Shown here piece after piece: positions 9,566-21,250 of a DNA stretch of 64,000 nt (positions are counted from its first letter, which is position 1; every line of letters starts with the position of its first letter). Origin of the DNA: Lineolata rhizophorae (lineage: Eukaryota > Ascomycota > Dothideomycetes > Lineolatales > Lineolataceae). The notes beneath the pieces were generated by a model. That model was not told where the DNA came from. It was given only the letters and a program-made list of their open reading frames with translations, and searched no databases. The stretch covers positions 719,501 through 783,500 of the forward strand of contig MU001670.1 in NCBI GenBank assembly GCA_010093515.1. Direction: 5' to 3'. The position numbers and the translations under genes were made by a program.

Positions 9566-11883
9566 GATGATGGATAGACTTGGAAATAGTACTAAGAGGA
9601 CAAGAAATTATGTCTTGCTGGAAGGCGCTTCCTTCGAAGGACAAGACTGCCGTTATGTGGTGAAGGAAATAAGTAGAGACGTCAAAGAGCCGGCCGCTCG
9701 GTTTAAATACTACAAATTATGGGAGGGAACACTGTTTCTCGGAGCGGAATTTGCTGTGTTCAGAATGCGGAAGTTGAAGCACGTGGCAGTCCTGCCGCTT
9801 GCGTGACTATGGCAGCCGAATTCTCTCTCTGGCGAACGGAATTGAGTCAAAAGAGTCGAAAGACAGGCACAACGAACACCAGATCGCGATATAGACAGAA
9901 AATTAGTTAGAATAGACCATGCAACAGGCGGATAGGAGACTAATATGTACAACAGTTACGCTGTCGGGTCGAGTCCCAGGAATATGGGCCCATGATGCAG
10001 CGCCATGCTGTGGTTGGATGGAGCCGCTAAAATTATGATGGCCAGCGCCAGGAGTCGCCTCCGCCAAATCCCCGCAAGGGGCCAATTATTGAGAAACACC
10101 GGCTCAAGACTTGGAATACGGAAATGCATAAGCGGTGGACTTGATCAACGCATTTGTGGCATGTATGATTGAGGAGAATTGCGCTCAAGGACCTAGGTAT
10201 CTGTACTTTACCTGTGCTCCGGATGATCGCCTCTCAGGGGTCAGCTTTAGGATAGCTTCTACTCCGCACCTTGCCTACTCCCAATACCTCCTTTACCTGT
10301 ACTCCGTATAGGCTCATGATTGCGTACTTGCACACCCAAAGCGTCGCTCATCTCGCATGGAAATATTGCCTCCTACATACCCACAGGCCGGTACCCACTA
10401 TTGGCGGCTCTACGTAGCAGAGCCGACCGCCAGAGTACACAGACGGGAAAGGGAGGTTGGCGGGGCCCTATAACTCGGCGCTGGGCTCAGCTACGTCGCA
10501 TTGCCACGGATTTGTAGCATTGATGGCAGCGCCATCGATAGCGATATATAAAGAAGCTGTTCAGCCGTTGGAAAGGTTGCATAGCTCGGAGAGCTGCGAG
10601 GACGTCGTGCTTGAGGTAAATATATACAACTTCGGCCGCGTGTAGAGGAGGGGGAAACCATCACCGACCAGACTGGAATATCGGCACTCTGTACGAGAGG
10701 CGGGTGACATGCCGCGCTTTTCTGCTGTTGGTGGTGGAGAGCAGGGCCCAAAGGTGCACCTTGTGATACGTTTGAGGATACGCGGCGGCCGGGCCAGTCC
10801 CGAATTGGCGCTATCGTGCGCGGCGCTGTACTCATCGACAAATCGCGGAGGACTTGCGTCTGTGTATGCCTGCGCGTGGCCTATCCATGTTCATTTCTGC
10901 AAGGCTGGCCGCAAATTTCAAAGCTGTGGCTTCCCAAAGCACGCGCATCTGGGTTGCCTCTGGCCACCGGGCAGCGCTGAGCGACTACACGATGGCATTG
11001 CACGGACTGGCTGCACTGCCACGCCCCGGTGGAGGGCTGGGCTGCAGGGCCCTCGGCCCATGAGACCTTCGTCTCGCGCCCTCTTGCTGGTGTGGAGCAA
11101 GGGAAGGGCCCAGGCGGTGTTGTTCTAGGTGGTGTTTACGACAGCACCAACTCAATCGGGACTGAGCTTCTGTCCACCCCTTCGTGCCCGGCTGCTCTCT
11201 TAGGCATAACATCGCGGCCCGGCAGACGGCCGCCTCCTTCGTCGCAGCCAGCGAGCGAGGCGACGACGGCGAGGACACGAGGGCGCCTGCCATGCGGATA
11301 TTTTTATTCTTAGTTAGGGCGAGGGGAGCTGACGGGCGCGCGGGCTACATAGCCTGGACCCGCCTCCAAAGCAAGCCGCAAACGCACTACACGTGCAGCG
11401 GCAGGCGGTGCGTGATACGATAGCCGTTCTGGGTCGCGCGTCGCGGGCGGGATGCTTATCCATTACATATTCGCTCCAGTTTATTCTTATGGCGCGCGGC
11501 CTGGCGCTGAGCGCCCGCGCGAAACCGCCGCTCCCTACGGCTTACGGTCTCCCCGCCCCCGGCTCGTGAAGGAGGCGGCTGCCCGCTCCCTCGCATCGCC
11601 CGCGCCCGCCCACGCCCGCTGCAGACCCGCACCGCAGCGCCAGGGGCACCGCGCACGGTAGGCAGGTGTTCGGTGACCACAGATCCTACATAGCCCCCCG
11701 AGACACGCCCAGAGAGCCGCGCGCCTCAACCGCGCCGCTCAGCGAATACGCCCGTTTTAGCATTCCCTGACCGCCCATCCCTCGCGAGCCTCGCTCCTTC
11801 AGCCCCACATCCGCCAGAGACGGCGGCTGCGACAGTGAGACGCTGCCCGGCTCCCCCAGCCTCTCCGCAGCGCGTCTCTTGCC
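9566..11883. other. Intergenic region between divergent genes
   Basis: About 2.3 kb between the start of the secreted-protein gene (minus) and the start of the Gln-rich gene (plus). The left half is mixed in composition; 10700-11880 is GC-rich. Several open frames of 60-140 codons exist on both strands but overlap and show no recognisable domains or codon pattern. No tRNA was found; GGTCGAGTCCC near 9967 resembles a T-arm but lacks a matching cloverleaf. The final ~200 bp before 11884 is probably the 5' leader of the Gln-rich gene. Confidence 0.45.
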
Positions 11884-14800
11884 ATGCCGACGCTGCCCTG
11901 GTCCAAGTCAAACCGTTCGCAGGCCTCAGTCGGGAGCTCCAGCGAACACCACTCGTCCGCGGCCGCAGGTATGTTTGGCGGCGCCGGCACCCGCCCGCCG
12001 GCGACGAAGAGAGGCCCGCACTCAGCTGAGCCCGCTGCAGCAGATCCCCACGAGGCGTCCGCCCAGCACCAACGCCACCAGCACCGCTTTCACCACCCCG
12101 ACGACCAGCGCCCCCAACACCAGCAGCAGCAGCAGCAGCAGCAGCCACAGGTTTACGCGCAGCAGCCCTCGTCGTCGCTGGGTCGCGCCGTTAGCCAGAG
12201 GCAGTCGGCCGGCATCGACCCGCCGCCTGTCAATGTCGCAGCTTCTGTCAACGCCGCCGAATCCCAGCAGTCCGCCGGCCTAGACAGGCCAGCCGATCAA
12301 CGCTACTCGCAATACAGCGCCACAAGCCCGCGCTCTAGCGACGCTCCGCAACCGCAACAGGAACACAAGAGAGGTCTTCGCAGCCGACTCGGAATCGGGG
12401 GTCATTCCTCCAAGGACAGCGTCGATCAGCAACCCTCAGGCACGTCTGGCAAGCTCGGTAGAACCGTCTCGGTGCGTAAGAAGGACGGCGGCAGAGACTC
12501 CAGGTACCAGCCGCAACCGCAGCCGCAGCCTGCGCAGCCTGAGCCCCAACAAAGGCCTCCGTCGCACCAGCAGTGGCCGTCCCGGTCCAGCTCGGCTCAA
12601 CGCCTACCTCCGTCCAACGAAAACGACGTCGATCCATTCCTAGTGCAAGAAGACGACGACAACGAGTCCCCTCCCGTGCCGGCAAAAGACACGCCTCCGC
12701 ACGAACAGGGTTACGGCCAACATCCTCTGCAAGACCAATACCCGCGACCCGGTTTGACTCGCGTCGACACGAATAACAGCTACCGTGGGCAACCGAACCA
12801 GGACCACTTTACTCCAGAGCAGGGCGCAGGGGGACACCCGCAAGCAGGGCAGTATCACGCCTACTCGCAGCAACAGGCTCAGTTGCAGCAATTGCAGCAC
12901 CAGCAGTTCGCTCAGCAGCAGGGTCTCCAGCCGAATCAGTACCAAGCCTTTCCCGCGCCTCCCGCCACCGGCCCGAGCCCCGGGTCTACCCCACAATTCG
13001 CCCAGGTCCAGGACTTCGGGAACCAGCCTCTGTATTCACAGCAGCAAGAGCTGCAGCTTCACCTGCAACCCGGCAGGCCTCCTGCGCAACCCATCGCAGA
13101 TCGGCAACAGCAGCCACAGCAGCAAGCGCAGCCTGAACTCTATCAGCCGCAGGCGATTCGAGGTACTCCGCAAATCCAGCAACCCGCCCAAGATCAGCAG
13201 CGACCCTCTTCGCAGCAGCAGTTCGTTCATCCGTCTCTAGCGCAGGCTCAACCGCAATACCACGCGTACGACCCTCAATCTGCTGTTTCGCAGGGCTCCA
13301 GGAGTCCGGTGCCTAGCCTAAACCCGCCGCAGGGACCTAGTCAAATTCCGGTCGCCGGACAAGTGCAAGGACAGCTTGCGCCGGCTACTGGAGAGATGCC
13401 TCGGCAGCATATCGGTGGGCCCCCCTCGAGGGAAAGCTCTAATCTATCGCAAATGCCGCCGCCCCAAGGCCAGATGCAGATGCAGCCGCCCACGCCTGGC
13501 ATGCAGACATTCGGCGCCAATGTCGTGCCTCAGGGCGCTCAAGGCCAGCCATACCGCACTGTAGCACAGCAAGATAGTGAGATGGGGCGAGCTACCCCGC
13601 CTCCAACACGACCCGCCAATGACTACTCTGAAGATGACATCAATAATATGCTCAAAGACCACCAAACTCTTCGTAAGTGCGTCACGTGACGCGCATTGGC
13701 AGAGACTAACGTATTTAAAGGCGAGAAATATCAGAAGGTCAAGCGCTACTATTTCGAGAAGGAGGCGCAAGTACACCAACTGCAAAACACCCTTGCAAAC
13801 CAGCGGCTTTCTCTTTCGCGAACCTCGCTGGATGACACCGAATATAGTTCACGATTTTCTCGTCTCGAGGGTTTGATCTCCCAGCTTGCGTTTAGCATAC
13901 GTAAGAATTGGAAGACTATTCCTTCGTGGCTAAATGCTTCCGTCAACAAAGAAGCCGTTTCGTTGGGCAAGCAGGAAATGACGGCCGTGGGACGAGCCGT
14001 CATTTCTGCCTGGGTCTCAGAGGAAGTATTCGAGAAATACTTCCACCCCGATCTAGAACCAATATTGTCGGCGCAACTGAAGACGATCCAGATAAATATC
14101 CGCAGATTCAATCCGCCATTGGGGTCTAGCGAGGAAGAAGAAGGTCTCTCGTCCAAGGTCGTCAACTGGCGTCTCGCTACCTTGGAGGGTCTACAAGACA
14201 AATTACGTTCGCAAGAGTCCACGAACAACCGCCACGCCCTCATGGACAGTCTCAGCGAAAGGCTCATTGACCACATGCGGACATACCTGCAGGAGCCTAC
14301 CCCCTCGGAGCTCGAAGGCGGTGTCAAGATGATTGTTGAGCTCGCCGTTAATATCAATTGCCATCTTCCGCTCGAAAGCCGTGAGGTCCATATCGACTAC
14401 TTTTTCCCTGGCACCATGGTCGTGCCCGAGCTCATGAAGATCGAGTCCGGCATACCTGCGTTGACAAACCCGACGGCGGCCGCACATCAACCCGCTGATG
14501 ACTCCGGCGACGCCGCCTCGATCGTTAGCCAAGACGCAGCCGATGGCAAAGACTCGTCCTCGGCCGACGCCGGGCCCGGTCGTGCCTCCATGGAGCAGCA
14601 GCCGCAGGGCGGCAATGGCCAGGGCCAGAAGGACGCCCAGAGCAAGGACGCCCAGCAGCGCGGCGGCCGCCTATTCGGGATCGGCGCCAACAAGAAACCC
14701 GTTGGCTCTGGCGCCCAGCCTGCGAGGCAGCCGTCCGTCGGCGCGGGCGGGTCGCAGACGTCGCTCACGCAACAAGCGCAGGGCCAGCAGGGCCAGCCGC

Positions 14801-14970
14801 AGCAACAGGGCGGGCAGCAGAGCCAGGCTCAGCAGGGCCAGCAGCCGCCGGGGAGCTCGAGCGGTGGAAAGGATGATGGCATGCCCCCGAGAGTTAGGCT
14901 TGCGACTGGGTTGGCGTTACAGGTTAGGGGCAAGGGCGTGTTGTCGAAATCGCCTGTGTATACGATGTGA
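11884..14970 (+). CDS. Gln-rich coiled-coil conserved protein, two exons
   Basis: Model: 11884-13672 joined to 13721-14970, 1012 residues. The 48-nt intron has donor GTAAGT, branch GACTAAC and acceptor AAAG, and splits an Arg codon. Residues 1-580 are Gln/Pro/Ser-rich and disordered, including a run of eight Gln from a (CAG)8 tract. Around the splice site a helical, coiled-coil-prone segment begins (EKYQKVKRYYFEKEAQVHQL, about 598-640). A globular part follows to about 820, with SRLEGLISQLAFSIRKNW, WLNASVNKEAV, HPDLEPILSAQLK and HIDYFFPGTMVVPELMKIE. The tail is again Gln/Gly-rich. The globular part looks like a conserved ascomycete domain that I cannot tie to a characterised function. A scaffold role is only a guess. 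The gene lies 935 bp upstream of RPS18 on the same strand. Confidence 0.8.
12121..12144 (+). repeat. (CAG)8 microsatellite encoding polyglutamine
   Basis: Eight perfect CAG units in frame, giving eight consecutive Gln in the disordered N-terminal part of the Gln-rich protein. Such pure tracts usually vary in length between isolates. Confidence 0.95.
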
Positions 14971-15904
14971 AAGAATGTATAGCGATGCTAAGTTGGTTTT
15001 TGCGGTTCGTTCAGGGCTTGTGCTTGGATTAGCGGTTTGGTAGTTGATGACAGCGTTGTTGGGCCGGTGTTCATCGCATGTGGGATCACGCGTCCCCTAG
15101 GTGATAGTTGGAAATGTGCTTTTAAGTTTTGTTTTGTTGTTACTTTAAGTCATGTCTAACTGCATACCCCGCAGTTAGAATGAAGGCGCGTTGCTAGCGG
15201 TTTCGTCGACGGGGTTTTAAAGGTGAAGTTCGAAAAGATGACGAAGGCTTGGCGCCCGATCGCCTATACTCTCGTTTATCGTGGATATCTCTGTGGTGGA
15301 AGACGAAATTTGGTTTCTTTAGTTATAGGCCGAGAAAATGCTTGGAATGATTGACGGAGTGATCTCACAGCCTGCGGATGATTGTCTTAACCTTGGGCTT
15401 AGATAGTGTGCGAGTTATCAGGCGCTCGCGCATCTTAAGAGGTGACACCATTTACTATATTGGCATGAGCCTAGATTAAGTTCGAGAAGTATGCTCGCAG
15501 AATGGTACAAATTGAACAAATCTAGAGGGAGCTTATTGTTCTGGCCAATGTTATCTCTCCTCAGCAGCTGTAAAGCGTGCTGGCGCAGCGCTACAAAACT
15601 AAGCGCATGTACAGTTACTGATAGTGAAATTTCAAGTATAAGCCGTTGAGAGGTGGCTTCTTGGTCAATGTGCAGACAGAGAGTTATTCCCCTAAACTTA
15701 CGTGCGATACAGTACATATTACGTTGGATGGTGACAACGCTAGTGACTACACGGGTTAGCGCATCATATTTGAGGCCGGGCGAGCAATTCTCCGCGCCGG
15801 CGCGCACACTCGCCTCGCCTTACCGCCAAAACCCACTTGAACCTCATCCGATAGCGGCATCGACGACAACCCGCAAGCAATCCGCCGCCGACGAGTTGCC
15901 CATC
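14971..15904. other. Intergenic: 3' flank of Gln-rich gene and RPS18 promoter
   Basis: No gene seen. The last ~120 bp before the RPS18 start is C/A-rich, as expected for a ribosomal-protein leader. T-rich stretches at 15115-15145 may be the 3' UTR of the upstream gene. Confidence 0.5.
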
Positions 15905-16576
15905 ATGTGTACGGCTCCAACAAGCACCCCGTACCGCATCGTGATCCAAAATTATGCTAACTAGAGTTATAGCGCTCGTCTCGGGGGAGAAGAGCAACTT
16001 CCAGTTCATATTGCGTCTCCTCAACACCAATGTCGATGGCAAGCAGAAGGTCATGTACGCCTTGACCAAGATCAAGGGCGTCGGTCGGCGTTACTCGAAC
16101 TTGGTTTGCAAGAAGGCCGATGTCGACCTAAACAAGCGGTACGGCTACGGGCATTTTATTGCGATATCTTGGCGCGCTGTGAAATGGGAAAATATCTCTC
16201 ACGCCTCAAAGTTGATCATTGGGCGACGCGATAGAACTTTTTTGTTGGACTAACTCGGTCATTTTGCTCTGCATATAGTGCCGGCGAGCTCACATCCGAA
16301 GAGCTAGAGCGCATCGTTACCATCATCCAGAACCCGACGCAATACAAGATCCCGACATGGTTCCTCAACCGCCAGCGTGACATCGTCGATGGCAAGGATT
16401 CCCAGGTGCTCGCCAACGGCGTTGACAGCAAGCTGCGCGAGGACTTAGAACGCCTCAAGAAGATCCGTTCCCACCGTGGTCTGCGCCACTACTGGGGCCT
16501 ACGCGTACGCGGCCAGCACACCAAGACCACTGGCCGCCGGGGTCGCACAGTCGGTGTCTCGAAGAAGAAGGGTTAG
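15905..16576 (+). CDS. rps18: 40S ribosomal protein S18 (uS13), three exons
   Basis: Model: exons 15905-15908, 15973-16138 and 16279-16576, 155 residues. The first exon holds only ATGT; the second starts CG after TTATAG, restoring [18 protein letters not shown]. The protein matches eukaryotic S18 throughout: [54 protein letters not shown] and the end [13 protein letters not shown]18/uS13 sits in the head of the small subunit and contacts the P-site tRNA and the bridge to the large subunit. Both introns (64 and 140 nt) use the same unusual donor GTACGG. A branch site GCTAAC lies 15 nt before the first acceptor. Length and ends are as in other fungi, so the gene looks intact. Confidence 0.95.
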
Positions 16577-17776
16577 TGGTTTGTTGGATTCAGGGCGCGG
16601 CGGAGGCTTTCGGGTTACTACAAGTGCTAGTGGGGGCAGGCTATTAGGTGCATTGCGGAAGGTTTTCTCGGCGCTTGAGCGGATAGGCTAGGCATAACCG
16701 CGGGGCGACGATGATTAGGATGTACCACAAAGCCAAAATGCAAATGAGCCTTTGATCAAGCCTAAGTATTTGTTTTCGCATTGTTCGGTGGGCGGGTGGT
16801 TGCATATAGTCATGCAACGCTCCATACCTTTAGGTATAATTCTCCGCTGAGGCCATCTTCTATTTGGATAACTATGTGCCCTCTTTCTTCACTCGACGGC
16901 TGCGGCATATCTTGTACCCAGAGATCCATCCTAGGCTGTCCGTCTCTCCGTACAAGCCTCGCATTCCCTGTAAGCGCACTATCCATCGCGGCGTTTGCCC
17001 ACTTGCTGTAAAACCATACGCCTCCCGAGTGGGCTTTTGATTGCCCACACAACCCTCACTATTGCTCCCCTCTGCGTCGTCTAGGGCACTTCCATCTGCA
17101 CACCTCTTACTATCCTAATAGGTTCGTAGATTCTTGTTTTGTACTTCAGGTCCCTTACTGCTTGCTTATTGCTTCAATGGCCCTTATTCTCTTCGTACGA
17201 CGTTGCTCAACAAGTCACCTTGAACCTCCTTCGTACTCCTCGATTGACTCTTCACATCTTTCTGAGTTACGCACGCCTTCGCTAACTACACACTTCTTTC
17301 TCAAGCCAATCCTCCTAGTTTATTTACACCCTCTTTTCTTACCACCTTGCATGCTTAGTTGGTGCGTACGCCTTAACTAGCTTCACAGCACATGCTTAAT
17401 ATTGGCTCTTCACTCCAACTTCGCATTTCCTCCTCTTCTTCGTACCTCATCATTACCTCGATACCTCTCCCTTTCGTGGGTACTCCATCGTTTCCTAAAT
17501 ATGCGTAGCTCTTCCCGCAGTCACTTAGGTCTCTCGTATGCTCTCCGCATTCTTGTGAGCTCTTCCCACGAGCTTCTAGACCGTGACGTCCGGCCCTTCC
17601 ATCTTTGGCGCTCTTGCCCAACTCGGCACGCCACGTGAGTGTCGCTTCGTAAAATTCACCCAAACCCAACGTCGGCTACCAGTACATCTTTGCTCTTCTT
17701 ACTACCGCACACCTTCCTCCCTTCCTTCTTCCACCCACACCAAAACCTTTTCTAAATTTGCTCAACCAGCACCACG
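16577..17776. promoter_or_regulatory. Intergenic with long pyrimidine-rich leader before the repeat-protein gene
   Basis: After the RPS18 3' flank, the stretch from about 17050 to 17776 on the plus strand is rich in C and T with many CTTC and CCTC runs, a common feature of fungal promoters and 5' leaders. It leads directly into the start codon at 17777. No separate gene is supported here. Confidence 0.5.
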
Positions 17777-20338
17777 ATGTCGCGCCCACAGCATCCTGCC
17801 GGTGGTCCCCCGCAAATGCCTCCTCGTCCGGGCATGACGCCCATCTATCAAGTTTTCTCTCCTTATAAGGAGAAAAAGAACCGTCGCTCCGCTGCACCCG
17901 CTGCCACCACGTCTCTGCTCCCCGCAGCTCCTGTTACCGCCACGTCTCCTTCGCCAGCCGCCCCTTCTAGAGCCGCCACACCCCAGCGGATGGGGTTGCC
18001 AATGTCGCCGGCGTACAACTTCACCATGCGCTATTCGCCACAGCAGGGCGCGGCCGGCAACGGCTCTCTGCCGACTCCTCCGTCGAGCGGCAGCAACGTC
18101 ACGCGCTTCTGCCAGCGTCTGAACGCGACCGGGCAAGGGGTCGCGTTGGCTCCCAATGGCGAAGCCATGATCGTACAACGACAAGGCCATGATACGCCCA
18201 CCAGGCCGCCCGTGGCGGGACAAAAGCGCGGTCGCGGGCCAGCATCGGCCACGCCGACCAGCGCCGGCTCGCCGGCGAAGAAGCGTGCGCGCAACATCCC
18301 GCACGCCAGCGGCGGCGCTCAGCCTGCCAGCATGGGCGCTTCGCCGCCCATGAATATGCAGCGGTGGCCCCCTCAGCAACATCCTAACGTGCTGAGGTCG
18401 TCGCCCCCCATGGCGCAACCTCGTTCGCCCATCGCCCGGCCCACCCCATACCAGCTGCAGCCACAAGCTTCATACGCCTTCCCGACCATGGCGGCGAGTA
18501 TGAACGCGATGGCGGTCCCTCCGGCCCTTCAAGGGAGCCATATGGTGAGGCCTCCCCCCAACGGTCGCCAGGGTCCGCGACCGAACGAGGTGGTCTCACA
18601 TAGGACGCCCCACCTCCAACACCCTATGGGCCCGAATTTTGGAGTGGGCGCGGGCCCCTATGGATCTCCGGCCTTTCCAAATCTTCCGGGGACCTCGTCC
18701 GGCATGGTGGGTGCGAACGCGCCTCGTCAAGACTTCGTTCGTCCGGCTCCCCCTGTGGGTGCTAACCCGGCGGCTGTCACCTCCTCATCCGAGGAGGCTT
18801 ATTCACCGCCTAGGGGCATCCCCACGAATGTGAGCCAGCACTTGGGAATGGATAGATCGCTCCCACCAAACACAAATACAGCGACTATCCCAGCCCCGAC
18901 CACAATCTCGGAGCCTCCACACCAAGTCAAAGCATCCCTCGGCTGGATTCCGGACCTGGACGACGACTGGGACGATATCAATCAGCTAATTGAAGATTCC
19001 TTTCCGGCGTATCTTAGCTCCGTGGAAACTAGTGGTGCCATGGAAGCGGAGATTAAGTTGGACCGAACGCAAACCGCGGATATGACAAGCACTCCCAAAC
19101 AGCTCGCAAGCCTTGAGCACCAGGCTACGACTGTATCTAATGAAGAGGCCGACATTCCTCATAGCGCGATGCTTTATCCGGCTCGGGAGAAGGAACCCAC
19201 ATTCAATATGCCAAAGACGTTCATCGACGCTAAGCAGGTCGGGTCTACTGCGAACGCCGTGCCAGACAATATTGCGAATGGCCATGCGAGCCCTAATACG
19301 ACCATGGACCAGCACCATGATTGCGCCTCTCCTGCAAGCACATCCAACACTCTGATGTCGCCTAGGATGTCAAACAATGCGACCAACCGCAGCTCGATCT
19401 CGACGGTTCATTCAAGTCCTCACCCCGAATCAGACCAGTGGAACAAGAACGGGCTTTATTGCAGCAAGCCTTACGCTCATGGGAACCTCATTGGCCATAC
19501 AACTAGCTATTCTGGCCCTGCTTCGACTCCGCATTCAGCTCCTCTCAGTACCACTGTGCCCGCACAGGCTCCCACGCCAAGGCTTTCTCCCGCTCCCGCT
19601 TTAGTGCGTGTTCAAGGACCTCAGTGTGTCTCGGTGCCCCACGCCTTTGCACAAGTTCCTCCTCGTCAGACCGCTTCTCCAGCTGCTACAATGCCGACAC
19701 GGATTTCTGCTCCGCAGGACGCCCGCCCTGCCTCTGCTGCGCCTAAGGACAACCTTCCTCCTTCTAGGCCCACAATGCCTCCTGCTACTAAGATTGGTGT
19801 TCCTTCAGCTACGGCGTCCGCTGCGGTTTCAACACCTCAACTTCCTTCCCGTCGGATCGCTTCTCCAGCTATAATGCCGGCACAAGTGTCTGCTCCTCAG
19901 GGCGCCTACTCTGCATCCACTATGCCTAAGGACCACCTTTCTACTTCCAAGCCCGCAATGTTTCCTACCACTAGGATTGGTATCCCTTCGGCTCCAGCGG
20001 CCCCCGCGGTTTCGACTCCTCAAATCCCACCTCCTGTTGTCAAGTCTCAGCAGGAGATTTTCTATGAGAATTCGACTTCCGTCGAGCGCCTTTACACCTG
20101 CTTGGCCATCAACAATATGGAACTTCAGTGGGCGAAAGACAATGGGGCCGAGGCGACTTGTGATCGCTACTTGGCTAGTTTGCGGGACAAGGAGGCCCGT
20201 TATGGGGTCCTTGGTGCCCTGCAATTGGTTCGCCAGAGGGGCTACGTTTGGGACATGTTTGTTTGCAATTGCGGCAAGAATGAGGCGCTGATTCTCCCTA
20301 GCGGGGTTTACAAGCATGTCTGCCCTTCCCTGATGTAA
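17777..20338 (+). CDS. Low-complexity 853-residue protein with internal duplication and Cys/His C-terminus
   Basis: A single-exon frame starting MSRPQHPAGGPPQMPPRPGM. An early motif YQVFSPYKEKKNRRS (residues 28-42) looks like a short conserved basic segment, with a second basic patch KKRARN (about 171). Most of the rest is Pro/Ser/Ala-rich and probably disordered, apart from an acidic, helical-looking segment GWIPDLDDDWDDINQLIEDS (about 393-412). Residues 633-753 hold a duplicated unit of about 62 residues. The last ~85 residues look folded: YENSTSVERLYTCLAINNME, then DRYLASLRDKEARYGVLGAL, ending FVCNCGKNEALILPSG and KHVCPSLM. The final CxC..HxC could bind a metal. I do not recognise the family. 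Two basic patches suggest a nuclear protein, which is inference. Confidence 0.75.
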   Translation: MSRPQHPAGGPPQMPPRPGMTPIYQVFSPYKEKKNRRSAAPAATTSLLPAAPVTATSPSPAAPSRAATPQRMGLPMSPAYNFTMRYSPQQGAAGNGSLPTPPSSGSNVTRFCQRLNATGQGVALAPNGEAMIVQRQGHDTPTRPPVAGQKRGRGPASATPTSAGSPAKKRARNIPHASGGAQPASMGASPPMNMQRWPPQQHPNVLRSSPPMAQPRSPIARPTPYQLQPQASYAFPTMAASMNAMAVPPALQGSHMVRPPPNGRQGPRPNEVVSHRTPHLQHPMGPNFGVGAGPYGSPAFPNLPGTSSGMVGANAPRQDFVRPAPPVGANPAAVTSSSEEAYSPPRGIPTNVSQHLGMDRSLPPNTNTATIPAPTTISEPPHQVKASLGWIPDLDDDWDDINQLIEDSFPAYLSSVETSGAMEAEIKLDRTQTADMTSTPKQLASLEHQATTVSNEEADIPHSAMLYPAREKEPTFNMPKTFIDAKQVGSTANAVPDNIANGHASPNTTMDQHHDCASPASTSNTLMSPRMSNNATNRSSISTVHSSPHPESDQWNKNGLYCSKPYAHGNLIGHTTSYSGPASTPHSAPLSTTVPAQAPTPRLSPAPALVRVQGPQCVSVPHAFAQVPPRQTASPAATMPTRISAPQDARPASAAPKDNLPPSRPTMPPATKIGVPSATASAAVSTPQLPSRRIASPAIMPAQVSAPQGAYSASTMPKDHLSTSKPAMFPTTRIGIPSAPAAPAVSTPQIPPPVVKSQQEIFYENSTSVERLYTCLAINNMELQWAKDNGAEATCDRYLASLRDKEARYGVLGALQLVRQRGYVWDMFVCNCGKNEALILPSGVYKHVCPSLM
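19673..20035 (+). repeat. Imperfect tandem duplication (unit ~186 bp) inside the 853-residue protein gene
   Basis: Unit one starts at 19673 and unit two at 19859, both with GCTTCTCCAGCT. The encoded units run ASPA..MP..ISAPQ, then PKD-L, KIGVPSA/RIGIPSA and VSTPQLP/VSTPQIP. The copies differ by many substitutions and a one-codon length change, so the duplication is not recent, but order and spacing of motifs are kept. Confidence 0.85.
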
Positions 20339-21250
20339 TGGTGGGCATTGAGAATGGATTTTGATGACATGGCAAGCGGACGGGGTGGTACGGTTCTGAG
20401 TAATGGCGTTCGATTTGTAAAGGATGGACCAGCGTCGGCGTCAGGCCATGAAAGTATGGATATTCACAGAAGGCCAAGATCCCCTTGGGAGAAGATTCCT
20501 TATGGGAGCCGTCGAAGAAAAGTATGACAGGTAGATAGGATAGCTCTGTAAATTAGCCAAAGGAACAAATGACCGATGCATTTTGCTGTTTTCAATCCTT
20601 TTGCATCCTATCGGTTACACGTCCAACCTATACTTTCAACACAAACCCATGAATCGTGAACTACATCATATTAACATTTAAGTCTTTAATATGCCCACCA
20701 AAACAACGGAGCCTGGACCATCTGCCTTTCCATACAATACTTATGTCTGGCTATGGTACCACTCTAAAGTTCAATAAGCAATCTGCCTGGCGTAAGTTGA
20801 CATCTGCTTAACGTGGACTAGTTCTGTCTTGGACCCTTGGCCCTGAAACAAGGCTTACCTAGAGCCCTATATGTTTTAGGCACGCGTAGTGTCCCACATT
20901 GTGTCACCGTGTGGCAACATCCACACACTACGACTATGTATCGTCGAGCTCGTATGAGGAGAACGTTGGAGACAGCGGTCTTCAAAGCTTTTATTGGTAC
21001 ATGGAATGCTGCAGGTTGTCTATATTAGCTCTGTATAGGACTCATTACCAGAAGTATGTACATTCCTAGTTTGGCAGGTGCCATGAACTGTTGGTGAGTG
21101 CCTTTCGACACGTCATATCCAATCTGAGATGGTCCACCGAAGTACGCCACCGGATCGCCACAATTTATCAGAATTAAAGAGACTTAGGAGCGCTCAAGCA
21201 TGGCCTTGAGCCTATCGCCCAGCAGTGTCCCCTACAAGATCCATCGCCTA
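20339..21250. other. Convergent intergenic region
   Basis: Lies between the 3' ends of a plus-strand and a minus-strand gene. AT-rich tracts at 20520-20700 fit 3' UTR and polyadenylation signals. No gene seen. Confidence 0.5.

Noticed and set aside
9960-9975. GGTCGAGTCCC resembling a tRNA T-arm
   Set aside because: No acceptor, D or anticodon stems of proper spacing around it.
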